A program made the translations under genes and the position numbers. A stretch of DNA of 64,000 bases from contig JAHBZM010000001.1 in assembly GCA_019635435.1 (NCBI GenBank), forward strand, positions 3,658,001 through 3,722,000, in the 5' to 3' direction. The notes under the pieces were generated by a model. It saw nothing but the letters and a program-made list of their open reading frames with translations. It was not told the origin of the DNA and made no database searches. Source of the stretch: Ramlibacter sp. GTDB taxonomy: Bacteria; Pseudomonadota; Gammaproteobacteria; Burkholderiales; Burkholderiaceae_C. Below are positions 41,981-50,891 of this stretch, one piece after another; position 1 is the first letter of the stretch; each line of letters begins with the position of its first letter.

Positions 41981-42457
41981 TCAGCTTGACTGGACCGTGA
42001 GCTGGTTGTCCACCGACTGCACGCCCTTGACGGCCTTGGCAATCTCGGTCGCGCGGTCCCGCGCATTGGCGGTGGGCGCAGGGCCCTTGAGCGTCACCTT
42101 GCCATCGCGGGTGTCCACGTTGATCTTGATGGCGCTGAGCGTCGCGTCCTTGGCCAGACCGGCATTGACTTCGGCCGTGATGGTCGCGTCATCCAGCTTC
42201 TCGGCAATTTTGTCGCCGGTGTCCTTCACGGCGGCCTGGGCATCCTGGGCGGCATCCTTGATCGCCGTGCCCGCGGAGGACATGCCCTGCTTGACATCCG
42301 TCGTGGTGTCCCGGGCCATCTGTTCGGTCTTGTTCACCGATGAGTCGAGCTTCTGGCCCACGGTCTCATCGTCCACCTTCTTGCCGCAGGCGCCGAGCGC
42401 GAGGGCAACGGCCACGGCAGAGGCGGCCAGCAAGGGTTTGCTCAATTGGGGTTTCAT
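41981..42457 (-). CDS. BON-domain lipoprotein (OsmY-like)
   Basis: This 158-residue protein has a lipoprotein signal (ALGAC, Cys24), then a Lys/Asp/Ala-rich helical stretch resembling late-embryogenesis or CsbD-like sequences. A C-terminal BON domain follows (DATITAEVNAGLAKDATLSA...VKGVQSVDNQL). It is likely anchored in the periplasm under osmotic or envelope stress, which is an inference from the family. It is 18 bp downstream of the csbD-like gene. Confidence 0.86.
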   Translation of the reverse strand: MKPQLSKPLLAASAVAVALALGACGKKVDDETVGQKLDSSVNKTEQMARDTTTDVKQGMSSAGTAIKDAAQDAQAAVKDTGDKIAEKLDDATITAEVNAGLAKDATLSAIKINVDTRDGKVTLKGPAPTANARDRATEIAKAVKGVQSVDNQLTVQSS

Positions 42458-42475
42458 GGTGTTTCCTTTCTTCAG

Positions 42476-42673
42476 TCAAATCCGGTCAACGGTGCGCTGA
42501 GCGGTGTCCTTGACGGACTGCTTGGCGTCGCCATAGGTCGCCTGCACCTTGCCCGCGGCCTGATCGACCTGGCCTTCGGCCTTCAGCCTGTCACTTTTCA
42601 CGACCTTGCCGGCCACTTCCTTGACCTTACCCTTGGCCTGGTCGATGCGGCCTTCAATCTGATCCTTGTTCAT
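42476..42673 (-). CDS. CsbD-family stress protein
   Basis: This 65-residue hydrophilic protein (MNKDQIEGRIDQAKGKVKEVAG...) is a clear CsbD member, a family induced by general stress but without a known mechanism. It leads a two-gene unit with the BON lipoprotein. Its upstream gap (42674-42799) contains TGTAGG at 42783-42788, the same half-site as at 36019. Confidence 0.92.
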   Translation of the reverse strand: MNKDQIEGRIDQAKGKVKEVAGKVVKSDRLKAEGQVDQAAGKVQATYGDAKQSVKDTAQRTVDRI

Positions 42674-42799
42674 TCAGTTCCCTTTCCGGTTGGTTGATGG
42701 AGGGACCGCTCGGCAGCGGCCTGTCACGGTTCCACTCTAGGCTGCCTGGACAGGCCAGGGCGTCAGCCGGCGCCGATGCTGCTGTAGGACAGCGCGGAG

Positions 42800-45238
42800 T
42801 TACCTGTGGTCACGCGCCGCATCCCGCAGGATGCGGTCCAGCCGGTCGGCCAGCTGTTCGGTGCTGAGCTTCTCGCGAAAGCGCTCCACCATCAGCGGCA
42901 GGCTCATGGGGCTGGGGTGCCTGATCCCGACAAAATCAAGACGCCGCGCCGCCATCCGCTGCAGCGTTGCCGTGAGCCTTGTGATGTCCAGCTCCTGGCT
43001 CAACACCTCCCGCTGCGCCTGCGTGAGCAACAGGTTGTCTGGATCGTGCTTGCGGAACACTTCGAAGAACAGGCTGCTGGACGCCTGCACCTGCCTCAGG
43101 CTTTTGGGCGCGCCCGGAAAGCCGCCAAACACCAGCCCGGCGATCCGTGCGATCTCGCGGAAACGGCGCTGCGCGAGTTCCGAGGAGTTGAGCGACGCGA
43201 GCACGTCGGCCAGCAGGTCAGTGGTGTCCAGCAAGCGGGCGTCGAGCACGTCCGCCGGATCCAGCGGCGCCGCGGCCAGCAGTTCGAAGCCGTAGTCGTT
43301 GACCGACAGGCTGAAGGTGTTGGGCTGCTCCCGCGACAGGCGCCAGGCCAGCAGGCTGGCCAGGCCCATATGCACCAGCCGCCCCGCAAAAGGGTAGAAA
43401 AAGAGGTGCCAGCCCTCGCGTGATTCGAAATGCTCCACGAGCAGGGTGGTGGGCGTGGGCAGGCGCGACATCGCCATCTGGGTCTGCAGCAGGGGGCGCG
43501 CGGCCTCCAGCTCGGGTTCGCTGAAGTCGCCCTGCGCCACCTGCTGCATCAGCGCCAGAACCGCCTCGCCCATCTCGGTGGACAGGGGCATCCTGCTGCC
43601 GCTCCAGACCGGGACAATGCCCCGGGCCCGGGTGGCGCGCCTGACATAGGCCGCCATGTCCTGGACCCGGATGAACTCCAGCAGCCGTCCGGCGAAGAAA
43701 AAGCAGTCGCCCTTGCGCAGGCGGGCGATAAAGCCCTCCTCCATGGTCCCGATCCTGCCGCCGTTGAGGTATTTCACCTGGACCGAGGCATCGCTCACGA
43801 TGGTGCCAATCGACAGCCGGTGGCGCCGCGCAAGGGCCCGGTCAGGCACCCGGTACACCCCGTCGCCGTCGGGCTGGATGCGGTGGTAGTCCGGGTAGGC
43901 GGTGAGGCTGCTGCCCCCGCGCTCACAGAACGCCAGCGCCCAGTCGAACTCCTCGCGCGTGAGCGCCCGGTAGGCCCAGGCCTCCCGCACCTCGGCATAC
44001 AGCGCGTCGGGCTCAAAGCCGCCGCCCAGCGCCACCGTGACAAGGTGCTGCACCAGCACGTCCAGCGGCTTGTCGGGCGACTCGCGCTTTTCAATCTGCC
44101 CGGCCTGCGCCGCGCGGCGCGCCGCCGCGGCCTCGACCAGCTCCATGGTGTGGGTCGGCACCAGTGTGACGCGGCTGGCGCGGCCCGGCGCGTGGCCACT
44201 GCGCCCCGCGCGCTGCAACAGGCGCGCCACGCCCTTGGCCGAACCGATCTGCAGCACCCGCTCCACCGGCAGGAAATCCACGCCCAGGTCCAGCGACGAC
44301 GTCGCCACCACCGCGCGCAGGGTCCCGGCCTTCAGGCCCTGCTCCACCCATTCGCGCACCGACCTGTCCAGGCTGCCATGGTGCAAGGCAATCTGGCCCG
44401 CCCATTCGGGCCGGCGCTCCAGCAGCAGCTGGTACCAGATCTCGGCCTGCGAGCGCACGTTGGTGAAGACCAGCGTGGTGCCGGACTTCTCGATCTCGGC
44501 CACTACCGCATCCTGCATGCGCGAACCCAGATGGCCGGCCCAGGAGTAACTGCCGGGGTCCGCCGGGATCAGGGTGTCGATGACCAGAGCCTTGTCGATC
44601 TTCCCGCGCACCAGTTTTGGTGGCGAATCGGGCTGGAGTCCGCACAGGGCGTGCATGGCCTGCTCTGAATTTCCTAGCGTGGCGCTCAGGCCCCAGGTCA
44701 CCAGCGCGGGGTTGAAACGGCGCAGGCGGGCCAGCGCAAGCTGCACCTGCACCCCGCGCTTGCTGCCCAGCAACTCATGCCATTCATCGCAGACCACATA
44801 GGCCACGCCGCTCAGGTCCTGGGGCGCCGATTCGCGGCTGAGCAGCAGGCTCAGCGACTCGGGCGTGGTCACCAGCACGGTGGGCAGGCGCCGGTCCTGC
44901 CGAGCACGTTCAGCCGTGGGGGTGTCGCCGGTGCGCGCGCCCACGGTCCAGCCCGGTGCCAGGTCCCGCAGCGGCGCAGCCAACGCCTGCGTGGTGTCGG
45001 CCGCCAGCGCACGCATGGGCGTGAGCCAGAGCAGGCGTAGCGGCTCGGCCCGGGCCCGCAGCGGGTGGCGCTGCAACAGTGGGTCCAGCATGCCCAGCCA
45101 CACCGCGTAGGTCTTGCCCGCGCCGGTGGTGGCATGCAGCAAGCCGCTGCGGCCCTGGGCGATGGCCCGCCAGACCTCGCGCTGGAACGGGAAGGCTCGC
45201 CAGCCCCGGCCCGCCAGCCAGGCTGCCGCAGCGCTCAT
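42800..45238 (-). CDS. Ligase-associated DNA-damage-response DEXH-box helicase (Lhr-like)
   Basis: This is an 812-residue superfamily 2 helicase. Motif I HATTGAGKT lies near residue 36, the DEXH box is CDEWHE, SATLGN is motif III, and QRAGRSGH is motif VI. The C-terminal Lhr winged-helix and ligase-associated region covers the rest. Its known genomic partners are an ATP-dependent ligase and a metallo-beta-lactamase-fold exonuclease, both present at 54138-56911. The ATG at 45238 overlaps the MarR stop as ATGA; the frame is open further upstream but that part is MarR sequence in another frame. Confidence 0.92.
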   Translation of the reverse strand: MSAAAAWLAGRGWRAFPFQREVWRAIAQGRSGLLHATTGAGKTYAVWLGMLDPLLQRHPLRARAEPLRLLWLTPMRALAADTTQALAAPLRDLAPGWTVGARTGDTPTAERARQDRRLPTVLVTTPESLSLLLSRESAPQDLSGVAYVVCDEWHELLGSKRGVQVQLALARLRRFNPALVTWGLSATLGNSEQAMHALCGLQPDSPPKLVRGKIDKALVIDTLIPADPGSYSWAGHLGSRMQDAVVAEIEKSGTTLVFTNVRSQAEIWYQLLLERRPEWAGQIALHHGSLDRSVREWVEQGLKAGTLRAVVATSSLDLGVDFLPVERVLQIGSAKGVARLLQRAGRSGHAPGRASRVTLVPTHTMELVEAAAARRAAQAGQIEKRESPDKPLDVLVQHLVTVALGGGFEPDALYAEVREAWAYRALTREEFDWALAFCERGGSSLTAYPDYHRIQPDGDGVYRVPDRALARRHRLSIGTIVSDASVQVKYLNGGRIGTMEEGFIARLRKGDCFFFAGRLLEFIRVQDMAAYVRRATRARGIVPVWSGSRMPLSTEMGEAVLALMQQVAQGDFSEPELEAARPLLQTQMAMSRLPTPTTLLVEHFESREGWHLFFYPFAGRLVHMGLASLLAWRLSREQPNTFSLSVNDYGFELLAAAPLDPADVLDARLLDTTDLLADVLASLNSSELAQRRFREIARIAGLVFGGFPGAPKSLRQVQASSSLFFEVFRKHDPDNLLLTQAQREVLSQELDITRLTATLQRMAARRLDFVGIRHPSPMSLPLMVERFREKLSTEQLADRLDRILRDAARDHR

Positions 45239-45762
45239 GCGGCCTTGCGGGGGAAACGGCCACCGCGCCGCCGGTCCGCCCGGGGCAGGGCCGACGCGCC
45301 CGACACCATGGCCTCGGCGCGCCGGTGCATGGTGTCCAGCATGCGGTCCAGCAGCGCGATCTCGTCGGGCGACAGGTCCTGCATGAGGCCGCGGTTGAGG
45401 TCGCACACCAGCGGGAACATGGCTTCATACAGGCCGCGCCCTTCGGCGGTCAGCGTGAGCAGCGCCTGGCGCCGGTCGCTGGGCCGGGACTGGCGCGCGA
45501 CCAGCCCCTTGGCCACCAGCGAGGTCACGGCCTTGGAAGTGCGGGCCCGGTCCAGCTGGGCACGCCCGGCCAGTTCGGACGACAGCTGCCCCTCGGCCGG
45601 GGCCAGCAGGGCCATCAGGGCCCATTCCCGGCGGGTGATGCCGAAGCGGCCCTCGCACAGCCGGATCACCAGGCTGCCGGCCAGGCCCACCATGCGGTTG
45701 GTCCGGTACAGCAGCAGGTCGTGCAGCGATTCAGGCTGGCTCAGGCGGTTGGGCTCAGGCAT
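45235..45762 (-). CDS. MarR-family transcriptional regulator
   Basis: This 175-residue winged-helix regulator has GITRREWALMALLAPAEGQL, RARTSKAVTSLVAKGLVARQSRPSDRRQALLTLT (recognition helix and wing) and a helical dimerisation end. The ATG at 45762 is preferred over a TTG at 45780. It is translationally coupled to the helicase gene and divergent from the Bug receptor gene. A TTGAT/ATCAA palindrome lies just upstream. It may control itself with the helicase, the transport/sulfatase genes, or both. Confidence 0.9.
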   Translation of the reverse strand: MPEPNRLSQPESLHDLLLYRTNRMVGLAGSLVIRLCEGRFGITRREWALMALLAPAEGQLSSELAGRAQLDRARTSKAVTSLVAKGLVARQSRPSDRRQALLTLTAEGRGLYEAMFPLVCDLNRGLMQDLSPDEIALLDRMLDTMHRRAEAMVSGASALPRADRRRGGRFPRKAA

Positions 45763-45783
45763 CAGGGTTAACGAGGGCAATGG

Positions 45784-45800
45784 TTGATTTGATCAATCAA
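45784..45800. promoter_or_regulatory. Candidate MarR operator
   Basis: TTGAT-TTGATCA-ATCAA is an AT-rich 17-bp inverted repeat, unlike its GC-rich surroundings. It lies 22 bp upstream of the MarR ATG and 58 bp upstream of the divergent Bug receptor gene. Size, symmetry and position fit MarR operators. Confidence 0.45.
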
Positions 45801-45857
45801 TTGTCAGGCGTCTACAGTTGTCCGGCAATCTGGCTGCACCCTACAACGGAGACACTC

Positions 45858-46817
45858 ATGACACACTCCCTGCGCCGCCTCGGCGTCACCCTGTTTGCCG
45901 CGCTCGCGACCCTGGCCGCTCAGGCGCAGGACAAACCACCGCTCAAGATCTTCGTGGGCTTCCCGCCCGGGGGCTCGGCCGACGTGCTGGCCCGCCTGAT
46001 CGGCGACGCCATGCACAACGATTTCAGCCAGGTCATCGTGGAGAACAAGCCCGGCGCGGGCGGGCGCATCGCCCTGGCGGCGGTCAAGGCCGCCAAGGCC
46101 GACGGGCAGAGCGTGATCATCCTGCCCAGCGGGCCGATGGTGCTGTTCCCGCATGTCTACAAGAAGCTGGACTACGACCCGGTCAAGGACTTCACGCCCA
46201 TCTCGCAGATTGCGCGCTTCCAGTTCGGCGTGGTGTCGGGGCCCGCGAGCAACGTCAAGACCGTGGCCGAAATGATTGCCAAGGCCAAGGCCGACCCCAA
46301 GAGCAACACCTACGGCTCCCCGGGCCTGGGCACGCTGCCTCACTTCATGGGCGTGTTGCTGGAGCAAAGCAGCGGCGTGCCGTTCACCCACATCCCCTTT
46401 CAGGGCGGCGCGCCGGCCAACACGGCCCTGGTGGGCGGGCACATTGGCTACAAGTTCGATGTGGTGTCCGAGACGGCCGAACTGCACCGCAACGGCAAGG
46501 TCCGCATCATTGCCGTGACCGGCCCCGCGCGCGACCCGCAGGTGCCCGAGGTGCCCACGCTCAAGGAGTCAGGCATCGACATGGAGGCCGTGGCCTGGTT
46601 CGCCATGTATGGCCCGGCCGGCCTGAGCCCTGAAGTCACCGCCCGCCTGCAGAAGGCCGTGCAGCGCGCCGTGCAGGCCCCGGGCATGAAGGAGCGCCTG
46701 CTCAAGCTGGGCTACGAGCCCATCGGCTCGACCTCGGCCGAGCTGGCCGCCGCGCAGCGCGCCGACCTCGCGCGCTGGGAAAAGCCCATCAAGGCCACGG
46801 GCGTGAGCCTGGACTGA
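45858..46817 (+). CDS. Bug/TctC-family periplasmic solute-binding receptor
   Basis: This 319-residue exported protein has a signal peptide (LRRLGVTLFAALATLAAQAQ) and the tripartite-tricarboxylate receptor fold. The anion loop appears as VGFPPGGSADVLARL, then VIVENKPGAGG, and VPFTHIPFQGGAPA. CGGAG lies upstream of the ATG at 45858. Bug proteins bind carboxylates and similar small anions; many in Burkholderiales lack a paired TctAB permease, and none is seen here. It is followed 16 bp later by a second Bug gene. Confidence 0.9.
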   Translation: MTHSLRRLGVTLFAALATLAAQAQDKPPLKIFVGFPPGGSADVLARLIGDAMHNDFSQVIVENKPGAGGRIALAAVKAAKADGQSVIILPSGPMVLFPHVYKKLDYDPVKDFTPISQIARFQFGVVSGPASNVKTVAEMIAKAKADPKSNTYGSPGLGTLPHFMGVLLEQSSGVPFTHIPFQGGAPANTALVGGHIGYKFDVVSETAELHRNGKVRIIAVTGPARDPQVPEVPTLKESGIDMEAVAWFAMYGPAGLSPEVTARLQKAVQRAVQAPGMKERLLKLGYEPIGSTSAELAAAQRADLARWEKPIKATGVSLD

Positions 46818-46833
46818 CCCGGGAGACCGCGAC

Positions 46834-47835
46834 ATGCCCTTCCTGCCCCGCCGCCGCGGCCTGCTCGCCGCCACCCTGGCCCTGACCACCCTGCAGACCA
46901 CGGCCCTGTCCGCCCTGGCCCAGACGCCCTCCCCGGTCTGGCCCACCAAGCCCGTCAAAATCCTGGTGGGCTCGCCCCCGGGCGGCCCCTCCGACATCAC
47001 GGCCCGGCTGTTCGCCGACGCGCTGTCCAAGCGCACCGGCAAGCCCGCCGTGGTCGAGAACCGCCCCGGTGCCGGCAACAACCTGGCGGCCGGCCTGGCG
47101 GCCAAGGCCGAGCCCGATGGCCACACGCTGGTCCTCAGCCCCGACACCGTGCTCACCGTGAACCCGCTGGTGTACGGCACCTCGGGCGGCTTTGACGGAC
47201 GCACCGACCTGGTGACGGTGTCCATCGTGAACAGCTTCAGCCAGATGCTGGTGTGCAACCCGGCATTTGGCGTGAAGACGGCCGCCGAACTGGTCGCCAA
47301 GGCCAAGGCCAGCCGCGCCACCTATGCCTCCGGCGGACCGGGCGTGCCCGGGCACCTGGCCGCCGAGATGTTCCTGCAGAGCACGGGCGCCAGGATGGAG
47401 CATGTGCCCTACCGCGGCCCCGCGCCGGCGACGCTCGCCGTGCTGTCGGGCGAGGTGGACTGCGGCTTCCTGGCCACGCCCACGGTGGTGCAGCACGTGA
47501 AGGCCGGCAAGCTCAGCGCGCTGGCCGTGTCGGCCGGCACACCGTCGGCCCTGGCGCCCGAGGTGCCCACGCTGGCCAAGGCGCTGAACCAGCCGGGCCT
47601 GGACGTGAGCTTCCGGCTCATCATGCAGGTGGCCCGGGGCACCCCCGCACCCGTGCTGGCCGCCATCGAGCAGTCGATCATGGACATCATGAGGGACCCC
47701 GACGTGCGCACCCGGCTGCTGGCCGTCGACCTGACGGCCCAGGGCAGTAGCATGGCCCAGGCCCAGCAGGTCCTGCAGGCCGAGATGGCGCGCTGGGAGC
47801 CCCTGGTCAAGCGGCTCGACCTGAAAGCCAACTAG
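46834..47835 (+). CDS. Bug/TctC-family periplasmic solute-binding receptor
   Basis: This 333-residue exported paralogue of the preceding gene has a signal with twin arginines (PRRRGLLAATLALTTL), VGSPPGGPSDITARL, VVENRPGAGNNLA and VPYRGPAPATLAVL. It could use the Tat route because of the RR before the hydrophobic stretch, though a clear SRRxFLK motif is absent. Its position before a sulfatase suggests a sulfated or sulfonated carboxylate ligand; that is inference from neighbours. Confidence 0.9.
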   Translation: MPFLPRRRGLLAATLALTTLQTTALSALAQTPSPVWPTKPVKILVGSPPGGPSDITARLFADALSKRTGKPAVVENRPGAGNNLAAGLAAKAEPDGHTLVLSPDTVLTVNPLVYGTSGGFDGRTDLVTVSIVNSFSQMLVCNPAFGVKTAAELVAKAKASRATYASGGPGVPGHLAAEMFLQSTGARMEHVPYRGPAPATLAVLSGEVDCGFLATPTVVQHVKAGKLSALAVSAGTPSALAPEVPTLAKALNQPGLDVSFRLIMQVARGTPAPVLAAIEQSIMDIMRDPDVRTRLLAVDLTAQGSSMAQAQQVLQAEMARWEPLVKRLDLKAN

Positions 47836-47882
47836 CGCCACCCCAGGCACCGCGACGCCACCGGACCATCCTTCACCCCCCC

Positions 47883-49196
47883 ATGACCCGACCCAACATC
47901 GTTTTCATCGTGGCCGACGACCTCGGCTTCGCCGACCTGGGCTGCTACGGCGGCCGGGTGCCGGTGTCGCCGGTGCTGGACCAGCTGGCGGCGCGCGGCA
48001 TCAAGTTCACGCAAGGCTATGCCAACTCGCCCGTGTGTTCGCCCACGCGCTTCGCGCTCATGACCGCGCGCTACCAGTACCGCCTGCGCGGCGCGGCCGA
48101 GGAGCCGATCAACAGCAAAAGCCGCGGCAGCACCACGCTGGGCCTGCCGCCCGGGCACCCCACCCTGCCCTCGCTGCTCAAGGCCAGCGGCTACCGCACA
48201 GCGCTGGTCGGCAAGTGGCACATGGGCTACCCGCCCAGCTTTGGCCCGCTGCGCTCGGGCTATGAGGAGTTCTTCGGCCCCATGTCGGGCGGGGTGGACT
48301 ACTTCACCCACTGCTCCTCCAACGGCGCCCATGACCTGTGGTTTGGCGAAGAGGAAAAGCAGGAGCAAGGCTACCTCACCGACCTGCTCTCGCACCGCGC
48401 CGTGGACTACGTGAACCGCGTGGCGCCGGGTGCCCGGGAGGGCACGCCCTTCTTCCTGAGCCTGCACTACACGGCGCCACACTGGCCCTGGGAGACACGC
48501 GACGACGAAGCCCTGGCGCAGGAGGTGAAGAACAACCTGTTCCACCTGCACGGCGGCAACATCCACACCTACCGCCGCATGATCCAGCACATGGACGAGG
48601 GCATTGGCTGGGTGATGGACGCCTTGAGGCAGCACGGCCTGGCCGACAACACGCTGGTGGTGTTCACCAGTGACAACGGCGGCGAGCGCTTCAGCGACAA
48701 CTGGCCTCTGGTGGGCGGCAAGATGGACCTGACCGAAGGCGGCATCCGCGTGCCCTGGATCGCGCACTGGCCGGCCGCGATCGCGCCCGGCGGTGAAAGC
48801 CCGCAACTGTGCATGACCATGGACTGGTCTACGACGATGCTGGATGCCGCAGGCGTGGCACCCCACCCCGACTACCCGCTGGACGGGGTTTCCCTGATGC
48901 CCGTGCTCGGCGATCCGGCGCATCAGTTCAACCGCCCGCTGCACTGGCGCATGAACCACCGTGGCCAGCGCGCGCTGCGCGAGGGGCCCTGGAAGTACCT
49001 GCGCGTGGACGGCCACGATTACCTGTTCGACCTGTCGGCCGACGAGCGCGAGCGCGCCAACCTGGCGGCCCACCAGCCCGAGCGGCTGGACGCGATGCGC
49101 GCGCACTGGGAAGCCTGGAACGACACCATGCCCGCGATACCGGCCGATGCCACGGTCAGCCTGGGCTATTCGGTCAAGGACATGCCCCAGCGTTAA
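47883..49196 (+). CDS. Type I (formylglycine) sulfatase
   Basis: This 437-residue alkaline-phosphatase-fold enzyme hydrolyses sulfate esters. The formylglycine motif CSPTR is at residues 52-56 and metal-binding DD is at 12-13. GKWHMG and a later TSDNGG supply further active-site residues. No signal peptide is present, so it is probably cytoplasmic, and maturation needs a formylglycine-generating enzyme that is not in the window. It follows two Bug receptors and is 9 bp from a SulP transporter, suggesting uptake and desulfation of a sulfate ester. Confidence 0.92.
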   Translation: MTRPNIVFIVADDLGFADLGCYGGRVPVSPVLDQLAARGIKFTQGYANSPVCSPTRFALMTARYQYRLRGAAEEPINSKSRGSTTLGLPPGHPTLPSLLKASGYRTALVGKWHMGYPPSFGPLRSGYEEFFGPMSGGVDYFTHCSSNGAHDLWFGEEEKQEQGYLTDLLSHRAVDYVNRVAPGAREGTPFFLSLHYTAPHWPWETRDDEALAQEVKNNLFHLHGGNIHTYRRMIQHMDEGIGWVMDALRQHGLADNTLVVFTSDNGGERFSDNWPLVGGKMDLTEGGIRVPWIAHWPAAIAPGGESPQLCMTMDWSTTMLDAAGVAPHPDYPLDGVSLMPVLGDPAHQFNRPLHWRMNHRGQRALREGPWKYLRVDGHDYLFDLSADERERANLAAHQPERLDAMRAHWEAWNDTMPAIPADATVSLGYSVKDMPQR

Positions 49197-49205
49197 GCTC
49201 GGCGG

Positions 49206-50873
49206 ATGAGCGACCTCTCCCGCTGGTTCCCCTTTCTCAAGTGGCCTCGCCCTGGCGCCGCGCTGCTGCGCGGCGAGGTCGGCGCCAGCCTGACCGTGGC
49301 GGTGGTGATGATCCCGCAGTCGGTGGCCTACGCCGCGCTTGCGGGCATGCCGCTGGTCACCGGGCTGTACGCCACCTTCCTGCCGATGCTGGTGGCCGTG
49401 ATGTTCAGCAGCTCCACGCGGCTGTCGGTCGGGCCCTCGGCGCTGTCCAGCGTGCTGGTGGGCGCCTCGCTGATCGGGCTGGCCACGCCGGCCAGCGCGC
49501 AGTGGGTGTCGCTGGCGGTCTGGCTGGCGCTGATGGCGGGGTTCATCCAGTTCGCGCTGGGCGCCACCGGCGCGTCGTGGGTGCTCAACCTGGTCACCTC
49601 GCCGGTGCTCACGGGCTTCAGCCAGGCAGCGGCACTGCTCATCATCGCCTCGCAGGTGCCGGCCCTGATCGGCCTGCAGGGGCCGCTGGCCAGCCTGTGG
49701 AGCGCGCCACACTTTGACCTGGCGGCCCTGGCCTTTGGCCTGGGCAGCCTCGGGCTGTTCGTGGCCGGCAAGCGCTGGGCGCCGCGCCTGCCCACCGTGC
49801 TCGTGGTGGTGGCTGCAGCGGCCGCGCTGAGCCATTGGAGCGGCTACTCGCTCACGGGCGCGGTCATCGGCGCCTTGCCGGTGGGCCTGCCGGTTCCCTA
49901 CTGGCCGGGCTGGCCGGGCTGGGAGACCCTGGGCACGCTGGTGGTGCCCGCCGCCGTGATCACGCTGGTGAGCTCGCTCGAAATGGCGTCCAGCGCCAAG
50001 ATCGAGAGCCAGCACGACGCCAGGCGCTGGGACGCCAGCCAGGACCTGATCGGCCAGGGCCTGGGCAAGATCGTGTCAGGCCTGTCAGGCAGTTTTCCAA
50101 CCAGCACCTCGTTCTCGCGCTCGGCCATCACGCTGTACGCGGGCGCGCGCACCGGCTGGGCCACGGTGTCAGCCACCGTGGTGGTGCTGGTGGTGCTGCT
50201 GTTTCTCACGCCAGCGCTGTCGCATGTGCCACGCGCGGTGCTCGCGGCCGTGGTGGTGGCCGCCGTGGCCAGCCTGGTCAAGCCGCGCTCGCTGGCGCGG
50301 CTGTGGCAGATCGACCGGGTGGAGGCCAGCACGGCACTGGTGACCTTTGCCGTGACCCTGCTCACGGCGCCGCGGATCTACTGGGGGGTGCTCACGGGCG
50401 TGCTGATGGGGCTGGCCCATTTCCTGTACCTGCGGCTGCACCCGCGCATCATTGAAGTGGGCCTGCACCCCGACGGCAGCCTGCGCGACCGCCACCTGTG
50501 GCAACTGGCTCCCCTGGCGCCACGGCTGTATGCGCTGCGCATGGACGCGGAACTGGACTTTGCCTCGGCCACCGCACTGGAACGCGACCTGCTGGCGCAT
50601 CTGGCGGCCCATCCGGACACCCGCGAGGTCTGCCTGTTTGCCCAGCCCATCAACCGCATTGACGCGACCGGCGTGGAGGTGTTCGGCCAGTTGCGCAGCG
50701 CGTTGCGGGACCGCGGCATCACGCTGCACATCAGCGGCATCAAGCTGCCGGTGGAGCGGGTGCTGCGCAAGGCCGGGGCGCTGGACGAAGACCCGTTGCT
50801 GCGGCTGTACCGCACCGATGCCGAGGCCCTGCAAGCCTTCGGGCGGCCCACCGCGCAGCCGCCCGAAACATGA
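49206..50873 (+). CDS. SulP-family anion transporter with STAS domain
   Basis: This 555-residue membrane carrier is a second SulP member, more like the sulfate-permease type than the one at 12033. It has the family signature PQSVAYAALAGMPLVTGLYATFLP near residue 40, about ten to twelve hydrophobic segments, and a C-terminal STAS domain (LFAQPINRIDATGVEVFGQL). Its place after a sulfatase suggests movement of released sulfate. Confidence 0.92.
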   Translation: MSDLSRWFPFLKWPRPGAALLRGEVGASLTVAVVMIPQSVAYAALAGMPLVTGLYATFLPMLVAVMFSSSTRLSVGPSALSSVLVGASLIGLATPASAQWVSLAVWLALMAGFIQFALGATGASWVLNLVTSPVLTGFSQAAALLIIASQVPALIGLQGPLASLWSAPHFDLAALAFGLGSLGLFVAGKRWAPRLPTVLVVVAAAAALSHWSGYSLTGAVIGALPVGLPVPYWPGWPGWETLGTLVVPAAVITLVSSLEMASSAKIESQHDARRWDASQDLIGQGLGKIVSGLSGSFPTSTSFSRSAITLYAGARTGWATVSATVVVLVVLLFLTPALSHVPRAVLAAVVVAAVASLVKPRSLARLWQIDRVEASTALVTFAVTLLTAPRIYWGVLTGVLMGLAHFLYLRLHPRIIEVGLHPDGSLRDRHLWQLAPLAPRLYALRMDAELDFASATALERDLLAHLAAHPDTREVCLFAQPINRIDATGVEVFGQLRSALRDRGITLHISGIKLPVERVLRKAGALDEDPLLRLYRTDAEALQAFGRPTAQPPET

Positions 50874-50891
50874 ACAGAAAGGGGCCGGGGG

